DNA from: Gemmatimonadaceae bacterium
GTDB taxonomy: Bacteria; Gemmatimonadota; Gemmatimonadetes; Gemmatimonadales; Gemmatimonadaceae
Reading direction: 5' to 3'
Length of the DNA stretch: 64,000 bases
Assembly: GCA_036496605.1 (NCBI GenBank)
Contig: DASXKV010000015.1
Span: forward strand, 16,955 to 80,954
A model generated the notes under the pieces. That model did not search any database. It saw only the letters and a program-made list of their open reading frames with translations, and was not told the origin of the DNA. Positions 34,279 through 43,683 of this stretch are shown here, piece by piece. Position 1 is the first letter of the stretch, and the number at the start of each line of letters is the position of its first letter. A program made the position numbers and the translations under genes.

Positions 34279-35307
34279 CTATGGCTCCATCGAGGCGACG
34301 TACGCGGCCAGGTTCACAATGTCCTCATCAGTCAACTTCATCACGACCGCCTTCATCGCAATAGCGTTCTTCCCGTCGCGCGTGCCGCTCTTGAAATCGT
34401 AGAGCTGGCGTGCTGTTGCGGTCGGCGAGTGACTGGCGATGCGCGGGAACACGTCTCCCATGCCTTGCAGACCTTCGCCGTGACATGAAGCGCATGGCGT
34501 GGTCTTGCCATTACCGCCGGTCTTCGCAAGCGCCTCGCCCTTCCTGATGCTGCCCGTGGGCACGTATGCGACGAAGCCGGAGCTCGGATCGCGCAGCTCG
34601 GTGCGTTCAAAGTCTTCGGGAACTTCGATGATGCGCATACCAATTGGCTCCGTGGCTCCGCTCGGATCGACCTGCTGCACGGCGTGAGCAGCCGGATGAG
34701 TGATCGGTGCCATGTCTGTCTCCACGATCCGCAGCTTCTTCACCGGCTTGATGGAGTGGAAGTACTCTGCGGCCTGACGAGCTTCGTCCAGCGTCACACC
34801 TTTCGCGATCGCGACCATCAGCGCAAGCGGCGCAGCCGGAATCGACGCGTGCCGTTTGTCGTTCTTCATATCGACGATCTGTTGCACGATGTACTCGACA
34901 GGCAGGTCACGAAGATCGCCCGTATCCGGTTTGCCGCTTCCGTCGATGAGGTGGCACTGGCCGCACGCGTTATACGCGCCAGCTCTCCCCTCGATCACCG
35001 GCGCCGGCGGCGCCGGATGCCGGTCAGGAAACCAGTCGATCGTGGCAGGGCTGCCATTGATTTGTGTGAGGGTGAATGCCTGCTTGCTCCCAAGGACGTG
35101 GAAGAGCGTTCCGTCTTCCTTTCGTGTGTCGGGAATCCCGCGAGGGTACGGCCAGGCGGGATAGTCGGTGCGGCCAAGATTCGCAGGCGGACCGTAGTTC
35201 GGCTTCGGCGCGGCTGAGGGCTTGGCAGCATGCCGCGTGCATGAACCAAAGAGGACTGCGACCGCGCAGGCGCATCCCAGCAGTACGAATGGCCTAACAG
35301 AAGACAT
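34279..35307 (-). CDS. Dihaem cytochrome c lipoprotein
   Basis: The start at 35307 gives a lipoprotein signal (MSSVRPFVLLGCACAVAVLF then GSC). An upstream ATG at 35319 adds four residues. Two haem-binding motifs are present, ACGQCHLIDGSG (about residue 115) and CASCHGEGLQGMGDVFPRIA (about 275), each within a class-I cytochrome c domain. The second domain ends with a distal-Met candidate in IAMKAVVMKLTDEDIVNLAAYVASM. It would transfer electrons in the periplasm, attached to a membrane. No oxidase or dehydrogenase gene adjoins it, so partners are unknown. Confidence 0.9.
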   Translation of the reverse strand: MSSVRPFVLLGCACAVAVLFGSCTRHAAKPSAAPKPNYGPPANLGRTDYPAWPYPRGIPDTRKEDGTLFHVLGSKQAFTLTQINGSPATIDWFPDRHPAPPAPVIEGRAGAYNACGQCHLIDGSGKPDTGDLRDLPVEYIVQQIVDMKNDKRHASIPAAPLALMVAIAKGVTLDEARQAAEYFHSIKPVKKLRIVETDMAPITHPAAHAVQQVDPSGATEPIGMRIIEVPEDFERTELRDPSSGFVAYVPTGSIRKGEALAKTGGNGKTTPCASCHGEGLQGMGDVFPRIASHSPTATARQLYDFKSGTRDGKNAIAMKAVVMKLTDEDIVNLAAYVASMEP

Positions 35308-35392
35308 GATTCTGCACATAATCCGCAAAGGATAACAAACGTTAAGATGTGTAGCTGAATTGGCGGATGAAGTCCTCGAAGCGCGCACCCGG

Positions 35393-36409
35393 CTATCGCC
35401 AACCGAGCGCGGGCGCGACGTGCGTCAGGATCGACTCGAGCACGTGCGCGTTGTATTCGACGCCGAGCGTGTTCGGCACCGTCAGAAGGAGCGTATCCGC
35501 TTCGGCGATAGCCTCATCCCCTCTCAGCTCTTCGACCAACACGTCTGGCTCGGCAGCATAGGACCGACCAAACACGGCCCGCATGTTATCGATGACGCCC
35601 ACCTGATCGCTGCGTTCATCGCCACCGAAGTAGGCGCGGTCGCGATCGTTCGTCAACGCGAAGATCGATCGCGACACCGAGACGCGCGGCTCGCGTGTAT
35701 GCCCGGCCTCGCTCCAGGCTTTCCGGAAAACGCGGATCTGACGCGCCTGCTGGACGTGAAAGGGCTCGCCCGATTCGTCCGCCTTGAGCGTGGAGCTCTG
35801 CAGATTCATCCCATGCTGCGCCGCCCAAATCGCAGTCGCATTGGAGGCTGAGCCCCACCAGATGCGATCGCGCAGTCCCGGTGAATGCGGCTCGAGCCGA
35901 AGGAGCCCGGGTGGGTTCGGGAACATCGGTCTCGGGTTGGGCCGGGCGAACCCATTCCCTTTCAGCAGTTCGAGAAACACCTCGGCATGACGACGGCCCA
36001 GGTCCGCATCCGTTCCGCCTTCTGGCGGCGCGTAGCCGAAGTGACGCCAACCTTCGATGACCTGCTCCGGCGAGCCGCGGCTGATCCCAAGCTGGAGCCG
36101 GCCGTTGCTGATCACATCGGCCGCCCCCGCATCTTCGACCATGTAGAACGGATTCTCGTAGCGCATGTCGATCACGGCCGTTCCGATCTCGACGCGGCTG
36201 GTCCTGGCGCCGACGGCCGCAAGAAGCGGGAAGGGAGACGCGAGTTGCTGGGCAAAGTGATGGACGCGAAAGTATGCGCCATCCGCACCGAGCTCCTCGG
36301 CCGCCACAGCCAGCTCGATCGACTGCTGGAGAACATCGCGCGCGGAGCGCGCGGCGGATTGGCGCGACGCAGTCCAATGACCAAAGGATAGAAAGCCGAT
36401 CTTCTTCAT
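35393..36409 (-). CDS. LLM class flavin-dependent oxidoreductase (luciferase-like)
   Basis: The start at 36409 gives MKKIGFLSFGHW. The domain is a luciferase-like TIM barrel: ELAVAAEELGADGAYFRVHHF, VGARTSRVEIGTAVIDMRYE, YMVEDAGAADVISNGRLQLG, ISRGSPEQVIEGWRHFGY, WWGSASNATAIWAAQHGMNL. It uses FMNH2 or F420H2 with O2 or a reduced substrate; the reaction is unknown. Longer upstream frames up to 36664 lack family similarity. It lies just after the cytochrome c gene on the same strand but far enough to be separate. Confidence 0.9.
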   Translation of the reverse strand: MKKIGFLSFGHWTASRQSAARSARDVLQQSIELAVAAEELGADGAYFRVHHFAQQLASPFPLLAAVGARTSRVEIGTAVIDMRYENPFYMVEDAGAADVISNGRLQLGISRGSPEQVIEGWRHFGYAPPEGGTDADLGRRHAEVFLELLKGNGFARPNPRPMFPNPPGLLRLEPHSPGLRDRIWWGSASNATAIWAAQHGMNLQSSTLKADESGEPFHVQQARQIRVFRKAWSEAGHTREPRVSVSRSIFALTNDRDRAYFGGDERSDQVGVIDNMRAVFGRSYAAEPDVLVEELRGDEAIAEADTLLLTVPNTLGVEYNAHVLESILTHVAPALGWR

Positions 36410-36658
36410 GCACCCAAGACTGCTGGACTCGACGTCGCCGACGGAACTATGACTGAGCGTTGAGTATACGTTAAAACGCCGTGCCAGGTTGACACGTGCT
36501 CTCACCAGGCCGACGATCGCCGAGCTGCGAGAGCCGGGGTTGACTGCTCTCCATACCCGATCCTTTAGACGAACCGATATGCGAGGGTGACTGCTTGCGC
36601 AATCGGACGGTTCAGCAATGACGTTCAAACATCCCATCGACAGAGAGGACCGGTGACA

Positions 36659-37369
36659 ATGCAACGCTCTCGCTCGCGTTTGGCACTCTTCGGACTTGCC
36701 GCGATGCTCGCCAGTTGTTCATCCGAGCCAACGTCGCCGGGAGGCAACACGATTCGATTGACGGCGGCGCAGGCCGACCTCCTGGTCAGTCGGATCGGCC
36801 AGGTGGTCACGGCCACACCGGAGCTCGGGTGGCTCACCGACTCCGTCAATGTGATTCTTGGTGCTGGCGCGGCGGCGAGTTCCGTGAGTGTCGAGACGAC
36901 GCTCACCAGCGATCCGTTCTACGCGGTGGGCCTCGAGCGCCGCTTCGTGGGATCGGGTATCAGCTTCACCACCCTGACATTCATTGCCTTCGATAGTCCG
37001 GACAATCCCACCAATTTCATCTTTGTTAATGGCTACGCGCCGTCGGCGACGACAGTGCCGCCCGAGTCAGTGAGCGGGAACTTCACCGCTGCAGTAAACC
37101 AGGAACTGTCCGGGTACGCCTTTCACCTTTCGGGTAATCAGGTAACGACGTGGCATTCGTCCGCTGGCTCCGCCACGTTAGCGTCAGCGGGGACGAGTGG
37201 AGCATGCGCTCATTTCCAGGCGACTGGTGTCCAGTGCAGCGATGCGAGCCTGAGCGCCTCATTCACGATGGACGCTGGCGCCGACACAGCTGGTACAGTC
37301 ATTTCGCACCGAACGGCGACGATGTCAGCGGCCACGGTGGCCGGAGTTCGTCTGACCTTCACGCCGTGA
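36659..37369 (+). CDS. Lipoprotein of unknown function, 236 aa
   Basis: The lipoprotein signal MQRSRSRLALFGLAAMLASC is followed by SSEPTSPGG, a linker common in lipoproteins of this phylum. The rest is a Thr/Ser/Ala-rich beta-type domain with one cysteine pair (SGACAHFQATGVQCSDAS). No named family is recognised. The next gene starts nine bases after its stop, so the two form an operon. Confidence 0.7.
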   Translation: MQRSRSRLALFGLAAMLASCSSEPTSPGGNTIRLTAAQADLLVSRIGQVVTATPELGWLTDSVNVILGAGAAASSVSVETTLTSDPFYAVGLERRFVGSGISFTTLTFIAFDSPDNPTNFIFVNGYAPSATTVPPESVSGNFTAAVNQELSGYAFHLSGNQVTTWHSSAGSATLASAGTSGACAHFQATGVQCSDASLSASFTMDAGADTAGTVISHRTATMSAATVAGVRLTFTP

Positions 37370-37377
37370 GGTGAAGT

Positions 37378-38139
37378 GTGCGCCGGCTATTGCTCATGTC
37401 GTCTCTGATCGCGAGCACGCTGTCGGCGACCGGTGATCCTTTCGTCGGCAAATGGAAGTTCAGTCCGGACAAAAGCACCCTCATCGATCAGATGCGAGTC
37501 GAGCTGGCTGGGCCGAATAAGTACTCGCTCAACTTCGGCGGTGGCGTGGAGAACGTCGTCGCGGACGGCACGGATCAACCGGGCCTCGATGGAACAACCG
37601 TCTCCATCACCATCGACGCGCCAGACAGCTGGAAGATCGTTCGCAGGCTCAATGGTCGCCTGCTCGTCATCGGCATGTGGAAGCTTTCCGCGGATGGCAA
37701 GACTCTCCGCGATCACTTCACACAATATTCCACCGCTGGTGCGCCCTCTAGCACCGACGACGTGTATGAGCGGGCCGCGGGGACTTCAGGCTTCACGGGA
37801 AGCTGGGAAACGAGCCTGAAAATAGGAGTCTTCGAACTCCAGATCGGACCGTGGAAGCGTGACGGGCTTGCACTTGTAAACATTGGCGACGCGCACCGGA
37901 CGCAAAGACTCAGATTCGATGGCAACGATTATCCGCTCACGGGTCCAAATCTGATGGCAGGTACAGTGTCGTCGGGACGCCGGCTCGACGAGCGAACGTT
38001 GGAAATTACAGAGAAGATCCAAGGCAAGGTCAGCGACACGCGGCGGATCACGCTCTCTGCCGATCATAAGACACTAACGATGACGGTGTCTCCCGTGGGT
38101 CGAAGCAAACCAAACATCCTCGTCTTCGAGCGGGCGTAA
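37378..38139 (+). CDS. Secreted protein of unknown function, 253 aa
   Basis: Starts at a GTG with GAGGTG close upstream. A short signal sequence (MRRLLLMSSLIASTLSATG) precedes two similar lipocalin-like beta units beginning GKWKFSPDKSTL and GSWETSLKIG, each with later DGKTL/DHKTL turns. This looks like an internal duplication. It is co-transcribed with the lipoprotein gene upstream. Role unknown. Confidence 0.68.
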   Translation: MRRLLLMSSLIASTLSATGDPFVGKWKFSPDKSTLIDQMRVELAGPNKYSLNFGGGVENVVADGTDQPGLDGTTVSITIDAPDSWKIVRRLNGRLLVIGMWKLSADGKTLRDHFTQYSTAGAPSSTDDVYERAAGTSGFTGSWETSLKIGVFELQIGPWKRDGLALVNIGDAHRTQRLRFDGNDYPLTGPNLMAGTVSSGRRLDERTLEITEKIQGKVSDTRRITLSADHKTLTMTVSPVGRSKPNILVFERA

Positions 38140-38216
38140 GACTTTCGTGGCTCCTGAAGTCGAGCTCGTGCCCCGTTCTGTCACTCGGGCGCGTTAGGCG
38201 CAAACCTCGAGCGCGG

Positions 38217-40616
38217 CTATCCGCCGTCGCGCATCGCACCAACGGGATCGATTCGCGCCGCGCGCCAGGCCGGCAGGAAGGTCGCGATGCCGGCCGCCAC
38301 TGCCACGCCGAGGACCGCACCAGCCAGCGTCGCCGGATCGAGCGGCGCGACACCGAAGACCATCGCCCGCAGCTGGCGCTGCGCAATGACCGCCATGAGC
38401 AGTCCGCCGGCGGCGCCGCCGGCGAGCAACCAGGCGACGCGCGTCGCCAACTCCCACACGACGCGACTCGGCTCGGCGCCGAGCGCGATGCGGATCCCGA
38501 TCTCGCGCCGGCGCGTCGTCACCGCGAGGGCGACGAGACCGTACAGGCCGATCACCGCCAGTATCACCGCCGCGAGGCCGAACGCGGAGATGAGGCTGGT
38601 CTGGAGCCGCGTCTCGTCGATCGTCGCGTCGAGATTGTCGTCGAGCGTCATGAGCCCGAACAGCGCGCGCGTCGGTTCCAGTCGCCTAACGGTGGCGCGG
38701 ATCGCGCCGACGAGCGCGCGCGGATCGCCGCCGCTGCGAACGACGTACTCCGGATCCGGCCAGTCGCCCGGCCCGAGACACATGTAGACGTACGGCACCG
38801 CAGGCGCGCGCAGGTTGTCCTCGCGAATGTCGTCGACGACCCCGATGATCTCCGTATTCGGCGCGTCCGGGCGATCCTGCTCCCAGCGCAGAAAGCGACC
38901 GACGACACCGCGGCCATCGGCGTAGGTGGTGACGAAGCGCCGGTTGACCAGCACCTTGGGGCCGCCGTTGCGCACGACGGCGAGGTCGGGGCAGGTCGTG
39001 CCGGCGACGAGCGGCGCAGCGAGCGCGGAGAAGTAGCCACTGGTGACACTCCGCTCGCCGATGGTGAGCAAACTCTCATCACCGGTCCCAGTGGTGGTGA
39101 GGTCCTGGAGGTGGACGCGGTAGCGGATCGTCGCGTTCGACGCAGGAAGGAAGTTCGCGAAACCGACGCCGGTGACGCCCGGAAGATTCGCCAGCGCGCC
39201 GAGGAGATCACGCTGCATTCGTCCAACCGCGGCACGGTCCTCGTCCCATGCGGCGCCGACGTGGAAGGTGACGCTGTGCGACGCGTCGAACCCCGGATTC
39301 TCGTGCGTGAGGTTGTAGTAGCTCCGAAGCATCAGCGCGGTACTGCACAAGAGCAGCGTCGCTATGGCAATCTGGCCGGCGACGAGCACACCCTGTCCGC
39401 GCCACGCTGACGATGTTCCGCGGCCCGCTCGCGAAATCGCCGCCGCGATGGCGCCGCGTGTCGCACGCCACGCCGGGAGCGCACCGCAGGCCAGCGCTGC
39501 CCCGACTCCGCACAGCGACGCGATCGCGAGCGCTCGCCAGTCGACACCGATGCCGGTCGACCGTGGGAGCGATGCGAGCCGCGCCGACCCCACGCGCAGG
39601 AGCACGACGTCCGCGGCGACCGCGAGCACGATCGCCATGGCGGCAATGATTAAAACTTCCTGAACGATCCCCGCGACGACCTGACCGCGCGTCGCGCCGA
39701 GGAAGCCCCGGATCGCCAGCTCGTGCTCTCGCTGCTGGAGCTGGGCGAGCATCAGGCCGGCCGTATTGGCGACGGCGATCAGCAGCAGCATCGCCACGGA
39801 GCCGAGGACGAAGAGGAGCGGCTGGCGGACGTCGCCGACGCGCGAGCTCGCGAGGTCGGTCACCTGCGCGGACCAATTCTTGTCCGTGGCGGGGAACTCC
39901 TCCCCGAGCTCCGCCTGCACACGCGCGAGGTCCCGCTGGGCAGCGGCGATGGTGACGCCGGGCTTCATGCGTCCGACGCCGGTGAGAAAGCGCGCGTCGC
40001 GCGTGGCGAGCATGCGGGGCCAGGGCTGCGCCGGGATCCAGAGGTCGATCCCGTTAGGCGCGAAGTCCCGAGGCATCACGCCGACGATCGGATAGCTCTG
40101 ACCCGCGAGGAGGAGACGTCGGCCGAGCACGTCCTGGCGACGCTGATACCGGCGCTCCCAGAGATGATCACTGATGACCGCAGCTGCCGGGCCGCCGGCG
40201 ACCTCCTCGTTGGGCGTGAAGGTCCGGCCGACTGTAGGGCGCACGCCGTACACCGCGAAGAATCGGGCCGACGTCCGCCGCGAGGCGAGTCGCTCCGGAA
40301 CGTCGCCGCTCGTCTCGGTGACGTTCTCGGCGTAGCTCCCGGAGATTGACACGAAGGTTCGATTACGGCGGTTCCAATCCTCGAGGCGGCCCGGAGCGAG
40401 CAGGCCAGTTGCCTCGCTCTTGGCGGAATTGGCCTCCATGACGAGGACGAGACGGTCGGGCTCGGGGTAGGGAAGGGGCTTGAGGACCGTCGCGTCGACG
40501 ATGGAGAATACGCCGGTCGTCGCTGCGATCCCGGCGCCAAGGACGACGATGGCCGCGATGGCGAATCCGGGGCGGCGGACGAGTGATCGCACGGCCTGCT
40601 TCCAGGGTCGGATCAT
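38217..40616 (-). CDS. ADOP-type ABC permease, 799 aa
   Basis: N-terminus MIRPWKQAVRSLVRRPGFAI, first MacB domain, first FtsX core (QQREHELAIRGFLGATRGQV), second MacB domain and second FtsX core (TRRREIGIRIALGAEPSRVV), ending AWRAARIDPVGAMRDGG. It is the shortest and most diverged full-length copy of the six. It converges with the secreted-protein gene at 38139, with a CGTTAGG motif between them. No ATPase or PadR adjoins it. Confidence 0.93.
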   Translation of the reverse strand: MIRPWKQAVRSLVRRPGFAIAAIVVLGAGIAATTGVFSIVDATVLKPLPYPEPDRLVLVMEANSAKSEATGLLAPGRLEDWNRRNRTFVSISGSYAENVTETSGDVPERLASRRTSARFFAVYGVRPTVGRTFTPNEEVAGGPAAAVISDHLWERRYQRRQDVLGRRLLLAGQSYPIVGVMPRDFAPNGIDLWIPAQPWPRMLATRDARFLTGVGRMKPGVTIAAAQRDLARVQAELGEEFPATDKNWSAQVTDLASSRVGDVRQPLLFVLGSVAMLLLIAVANTAGLMLAQLQQREHELAIRGFLGATRGQVVAGIVQEVLIIAAMAIVLAVAADVVLLRVGSARLASLPRSTGIGVDWRALAIASLCGVGAALACGALPAWRATRGAIAAAISRAGRGTSSAWRGQGVLVAGQIAIATLLLCSTALMLRSYYNLTHENPGFDASHSVTFHVGAAWDEDRAAVGRMQRDLLGALANLPGVTGVGFANFLPASNATIRYRVHLQDLTTTGTGDESLLTIGERSVTSGYFSALAAPLVAGTTCPDLAVVRNGGPKVLVNRRFVTTYADGRGVVGRFLRWEQDRPDAPNTEIIGVVDDIREDNLRAPAVPYVYMCLGPGDWPDPEYVVRSGGDPRALVGAIRATVRRLEPTRALFGLMTLDDNLDATIDETRLQTSLISAFGLAAVILAVIGLYGLVALAVTTRRREIGIRIALGAEPSRVVWELATRVAWLLAGGAAGGLLMAVIAQRQLRAMVFGVAPLDPATLAGAVLGVAVAAGIATFLPAWRAARIDPVGAMRDGG

Positions 40617-40769
40617 CGTGAGTCGAGGTCAACGGTGAGTGGCGACTGCGTCAGCTGCATCCATCAGACAATGCCAAAGGCCGGTGCGTTGTGTTCAAGA
40701 AGGTGTCCACGACAATCTGATCGCCGATTGAAAACGAATTCGTGATTCAATAGGCTCAAAGCGGTGGGA

Positions 40770-41603
40770 TTAGAAATCGCGGCGCGACAAGCGCGACAAC
40801 GCCGCTCCCACAACGCAGACGGCAAAGAGGCCGGCGTAGAGCAGGGCTTGGTTGCTCGGAATCGAGACGTTCGCAAACGGCGAAAAGGACAGTGATCCCG
40901 CCAGCGGTGTTTGCATCTCGAACGCCGCTCGGCGCCACAGCGATTCGCTCGGCATCAGCAGGCTCGTGACTACACCGAGCGTCACGATGTGCTCACTCTG
41001 CGAAAAGCCACTCACCTGCTCGAGCCAACCTCCCATGAACGCCACGGCTTGTAACCCAAGCGCGAGCACGCCCACCGTGAGCGTCGTGAATCGCGTCCCC
41101 AGGTAGAACGTCACCGCCAACACGAGCACGCACTCACCGCTCATGAGCAAGAATCCGCGAACAGGATGCTCGGGTAACACACCGGTGGCCGCGTACGCGA
41201 CGGCGATGGTTCCACAAAAGGTGAGCGCAACGAAGGCAATGATCATCGCCACGAAGCCGACGAACTTGCCACCCAGAATCTGCCAACGCGCGATCGGTTT
41301 CGTCGCGATTGCCTGGATCGTTCCGGACGTGATCTCGCCGGCGATGGTGTCGATCGATGTCAGGATCGTCATCACCACGGCCAGCAGATCGCACGTGTAC
41401 AATCCCACCATGAGCATGCCGCTCTCGACCTGGTATCGCACGAAGGGCGACATCGGCCGACTCTGGAATTCAAGAACTTGTAATCGGAGCGCGATGGCGA
41501 AGATTGCCAGGAGTATCGCCGCAGCCGCGAGGGCGGTCCACAGAATTCGTCGGCGAGCGGCCTCGCGAAAAGTGACGCCCGCCATGATCCAGAGCGGTCT
41601 CAC
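40770..41603 (-). CDS. ABC-2 type transporter permease
   Basis: A 277-aa inner-membrane protein with six helices; the start is FREAARRRILWTALAAAAIL. The segment EITSGTIQAIATKPIARWQI is typical of ABC-2 permeases that follow an ATPase gene. Its ATG overlaps the ATPase stop by four bases (ATGA), so the pair is coupled. Third gene of a minus-strand operon with the ATPase and a 311-aa membrane-anchored protein. Confidence 0.9.
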   Translation of the reverse strand: MRPLWIMAGVTFREAARRRILWTALAAAAILLAIFAIALRLQVLEFQSRPMSPFVRYQVESGMLMVGLYTCDLLAVVMTILTSIDTIAGEITSGTIQAIATKPIARWQILGGKFVGFVAMIIAFVALTFCGTIAVAYAATGVLPEHPVRGFLLMSGECVLVLAVTFYLGTRFTTLTVGVLALGLQAVAFMGGWLEQVSGFSQSEHIVTLGVVTSLLMPSESLWRRAAFEMQTPLAGSLSFSPFANVSIPSNQALLYAGLFAVCVVGAALSRLSRRDF

Positions 41604-42532
41604 AAACCTCGGTCCTCTCCGACGAGTTGCATGAATGTTTCTTCCAACGACGTGGGTGCCGGAGAGAACTCAAAGACCTCGGCGCCGCTCAGCGCCAGCC
41701 GACGCACTATCTCCGGGAGAACGTCCTCTGACGAGACGTCAAAGGTGTATTCATCCACCTGCGCGCTCGGACGAATCGGCGAGGTTACGTACACGGCGAG
41801 ATGATCGAAAATCGCAGGTGGCATGTTCCGGGCTCGGAGGCGTATCCGGCGCTCGCTTCCGTTGCCGGATGCGGTGAGCTCCCGACTTGCGACGATCTCG
41901 CCGTTATTAATGAACGCGACACGGTCGCACGTCACTTCGATCTCGCTCAAGAGATGCGAATTGAGGAAGACGGTCACTCCGCGGTCGCGTTGACCACGGA
42001 TGATGTCTCTCACCAATCGTCGTCCCATGGGATCGAGTCCCGAGGTCGGCTCGTCGAGGAACAGGATGCGCGGTTCGTGCATCAGCGCCTGCGCGAGTCC
42101 GAGTCGCTGCAACATGCCCTTCGAGAATCCGCGCAGACGGCGACGCGCGTGCGCCGCGATGCCGACGAGCTCCAGCACTTCGGGTGCTCTCCCTCGGGCG
42201 CTCGCGGTTGTCATCCCGGCGAGCCGCCCATGAAGCTCGAGTAGCTCGCTTGCCGTCAGCCACTCGTAGAACCGAAAGTCCTCCGGCAGGAAACCGATTT
42301 GACGCCGGACCTCGACGTCTCCGATGGGAGCGCCGAGCACCGTTCCGCTGCCGGCCGTCGGCCTAACGAGTCCGAGCAGCATCTTGATCGACGTACTTTT
42401 TCCTGCGCCGTTAGGGCCGAGGAATCCGAAGATCTCACCTTCGCGTACACGCAGCGTCAGGTTGCGGACGGCGATCTGATGGCCGAACGCCTTGCGCAGG
42501 CTGTGCGTCTCGATTGCGACTGCCTCACGCAT
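41600..42532 (-). CDS. ABC transporter ATPase
   Basis: The start at 42532 gives MREAVAIETHSLRKAFGHQI. Motifs: Walker A FLGPNGAGKSTS; Q-loop GFLPEDFRFYEWLT; signature FSKGMLQRLGLAQAL; Walker B ILFLDEPTSGLDP; switch His LNSHLLSEIEV. The C-terminal 80 residues are the regulatory extension seen in CcmA/NatA-like ATPases. The start overlaps the stop of the gene upstream (42532). It energises the adjacent permease. Walker A uses a CCTAAC stretch for Pro-Asn, inside a CCTAACG motif. Confidence 0.95.
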   Translation of the reverse strand: MREAVAIETHSLRKAFGHQIAVRNLTLRVREGEIFGFLGPNGAGKSTSIKMLLGLVRPTAGSGTVLGAPIGDVEVRRQIGFLPEDFRFYEWLTASELLELHGRLAGMTTASARGRAPEVLELVGIAAHARRRLRGFSKGMLQRLGLAQALMHEPRILFLDEPTSGLDPMGRRLVRDIIRGQRDRGVTVFLNSHLLSEIEVTCDRVAFINNGEIVASRELTASGNGSERRIRLRARNMPPAIFDHLAVYVTSPIRPSAQVDEYTFDVSSEDVLPEIVRRLALSGAEVFEFSPAPTSLEETFMQLVGEDRGL

Positions 42533-43467
42533 CAGTTCACCGAAGCGGCGAGCGAGGCGGCGTCGGCAGAGCTTCCATAACCGGTGATCGTGAACACGAT
42601 GCCGTCGCTGAGCCACGCCAGCACGTAGGTTGGTCCTCGGCGGCCCCCAGTGATCATGAGCATTGCCGGTGCGCCACCCACCGAGGTGAGCACGTACGAT
42701 CGCATGAATCTCGGTGGGGCGATCGTCACCGCGGCCGGCCAGCCGAAGAGTCTTCGGAAGTCGCGTGATTGATTTGGGCTCATTCCGGACAGCTCCAAGG
42801 CAACCGTCATGACTGCTGCGGTATCGAGTGCTGGAGGCACCGTGATAGCCGCGAGCGGGGTCTCCGTGAGCACGATGCAATTGCCATTGTCAGTGGATGG
42901 CGGTGGCGGCCCCTGTATTTGAGCTTGAATCGTGTTGGCGACCGGTGCGGGACAGTTCCCAAACTCGGCGCGCACGCTACGCGGCGTCATGAGCGAGATC
43001 GGCGCGTTATCGAGCGAAGAGGGCAGGGAAGTCCGCGGAAAACCGGCTTCGGCGAGTAGTGTGCGCAGCTGGTCGCCTCGCACACGGGTCTCGACGCGAT
43101 GCGCTCCGGTCACGAGGAGCTTGGCCGCATCGCTGCGACCGTGCAGAGTGCGAACGCGAAAACCGGCGACGCGACTCGCTTCGACAACGTCTCTCATCGC
43201 GGTGTCTGGTTCATCGCGGAAGACAGTCGTGGACTCTGCAACGATGCCGGCGACGACATCTTGCAGTTGTCGAGTGTTCGAGCCGCCGACCGTGGTCACC
43301 GCCGCGTTCACCGCTGCCGGTCGCGCGGTGCGGAGCGACGCGATGAACCGACTTCCGATTGACTGGTTCTGAACACGCAACGCGAGCGTGCCAACAACCA
43401 CCACGAGGACCGCAAGGCGCCCGACGCCACGACGCCAGCCACCGCGTGATACCGTTCCGCTGATCAT
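42532..43467 (-). CDS. Membrane-anchored protein of unknown function in ABC operon
   Basis: A 311-aa protein with one N-terminal helix (GRLAVLVVVVGTLALRVQ) and an extracytoplasmic remainder, including a beta-rich C-terminus (MLMITGGRRGPTYVLAWLSD, GIVFTITGYGSS). The style is that of anti-sigma or sensor-type proteins with an outside domain, but no zinc-finger anti-sigma motif is seen. It overlaps the ATPase start by ATGA, so it is probably an accessory or sensing subunit of that ABC system. No ECF sigma gene precedes it. Confidence 0.7.
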   Translation of the reverse strand: MISGTVSRGGWRRGVGRLAVLVVVVGTLALRVQNQSIGSRFIASLRTARPAAVNAAVTTVGGSNTRQLQDVVAGIVAESTTVFRDEPDTAMRDVVEASRVAGFRVRTLHGRSDAAKLLVTGAHRVETRVRGDQLRTLLAEAGFPRTSLPSSLDNAPISLMTPRSVRAEFGNCPAPVANTIQAQIQGPPPPSTDNGNCIVLTETPLAAITVPPALDTAAVMTVALELSGMSPNQSRDFRRLFGWPAAVTIAPPRFMRSYVLTSVGGAPAMLMITGGRRGPTYVLAWLSDGIVFTITGYGSSADAASLAASVN

Positions 43468-43683
43468 GGCGCGAGCACCGCCCTGCCTCGTGTAACGGGA
43501 GATTGTCCAGCATTTGTATCTAGTCGCGGGAAGCTGTCACCACGATGACAGCGAGTACTTTTCGGTGGCGACACCCCATTAGCCCGTGCGAACGCAGCTC
43601 CGCCACAGCGCGGGCCCGAAATTCTCGAATCGTTAAGTCTCCACAAAGCACAACGCTGTCGCAGCAGGGGAAGGAAGACATCA

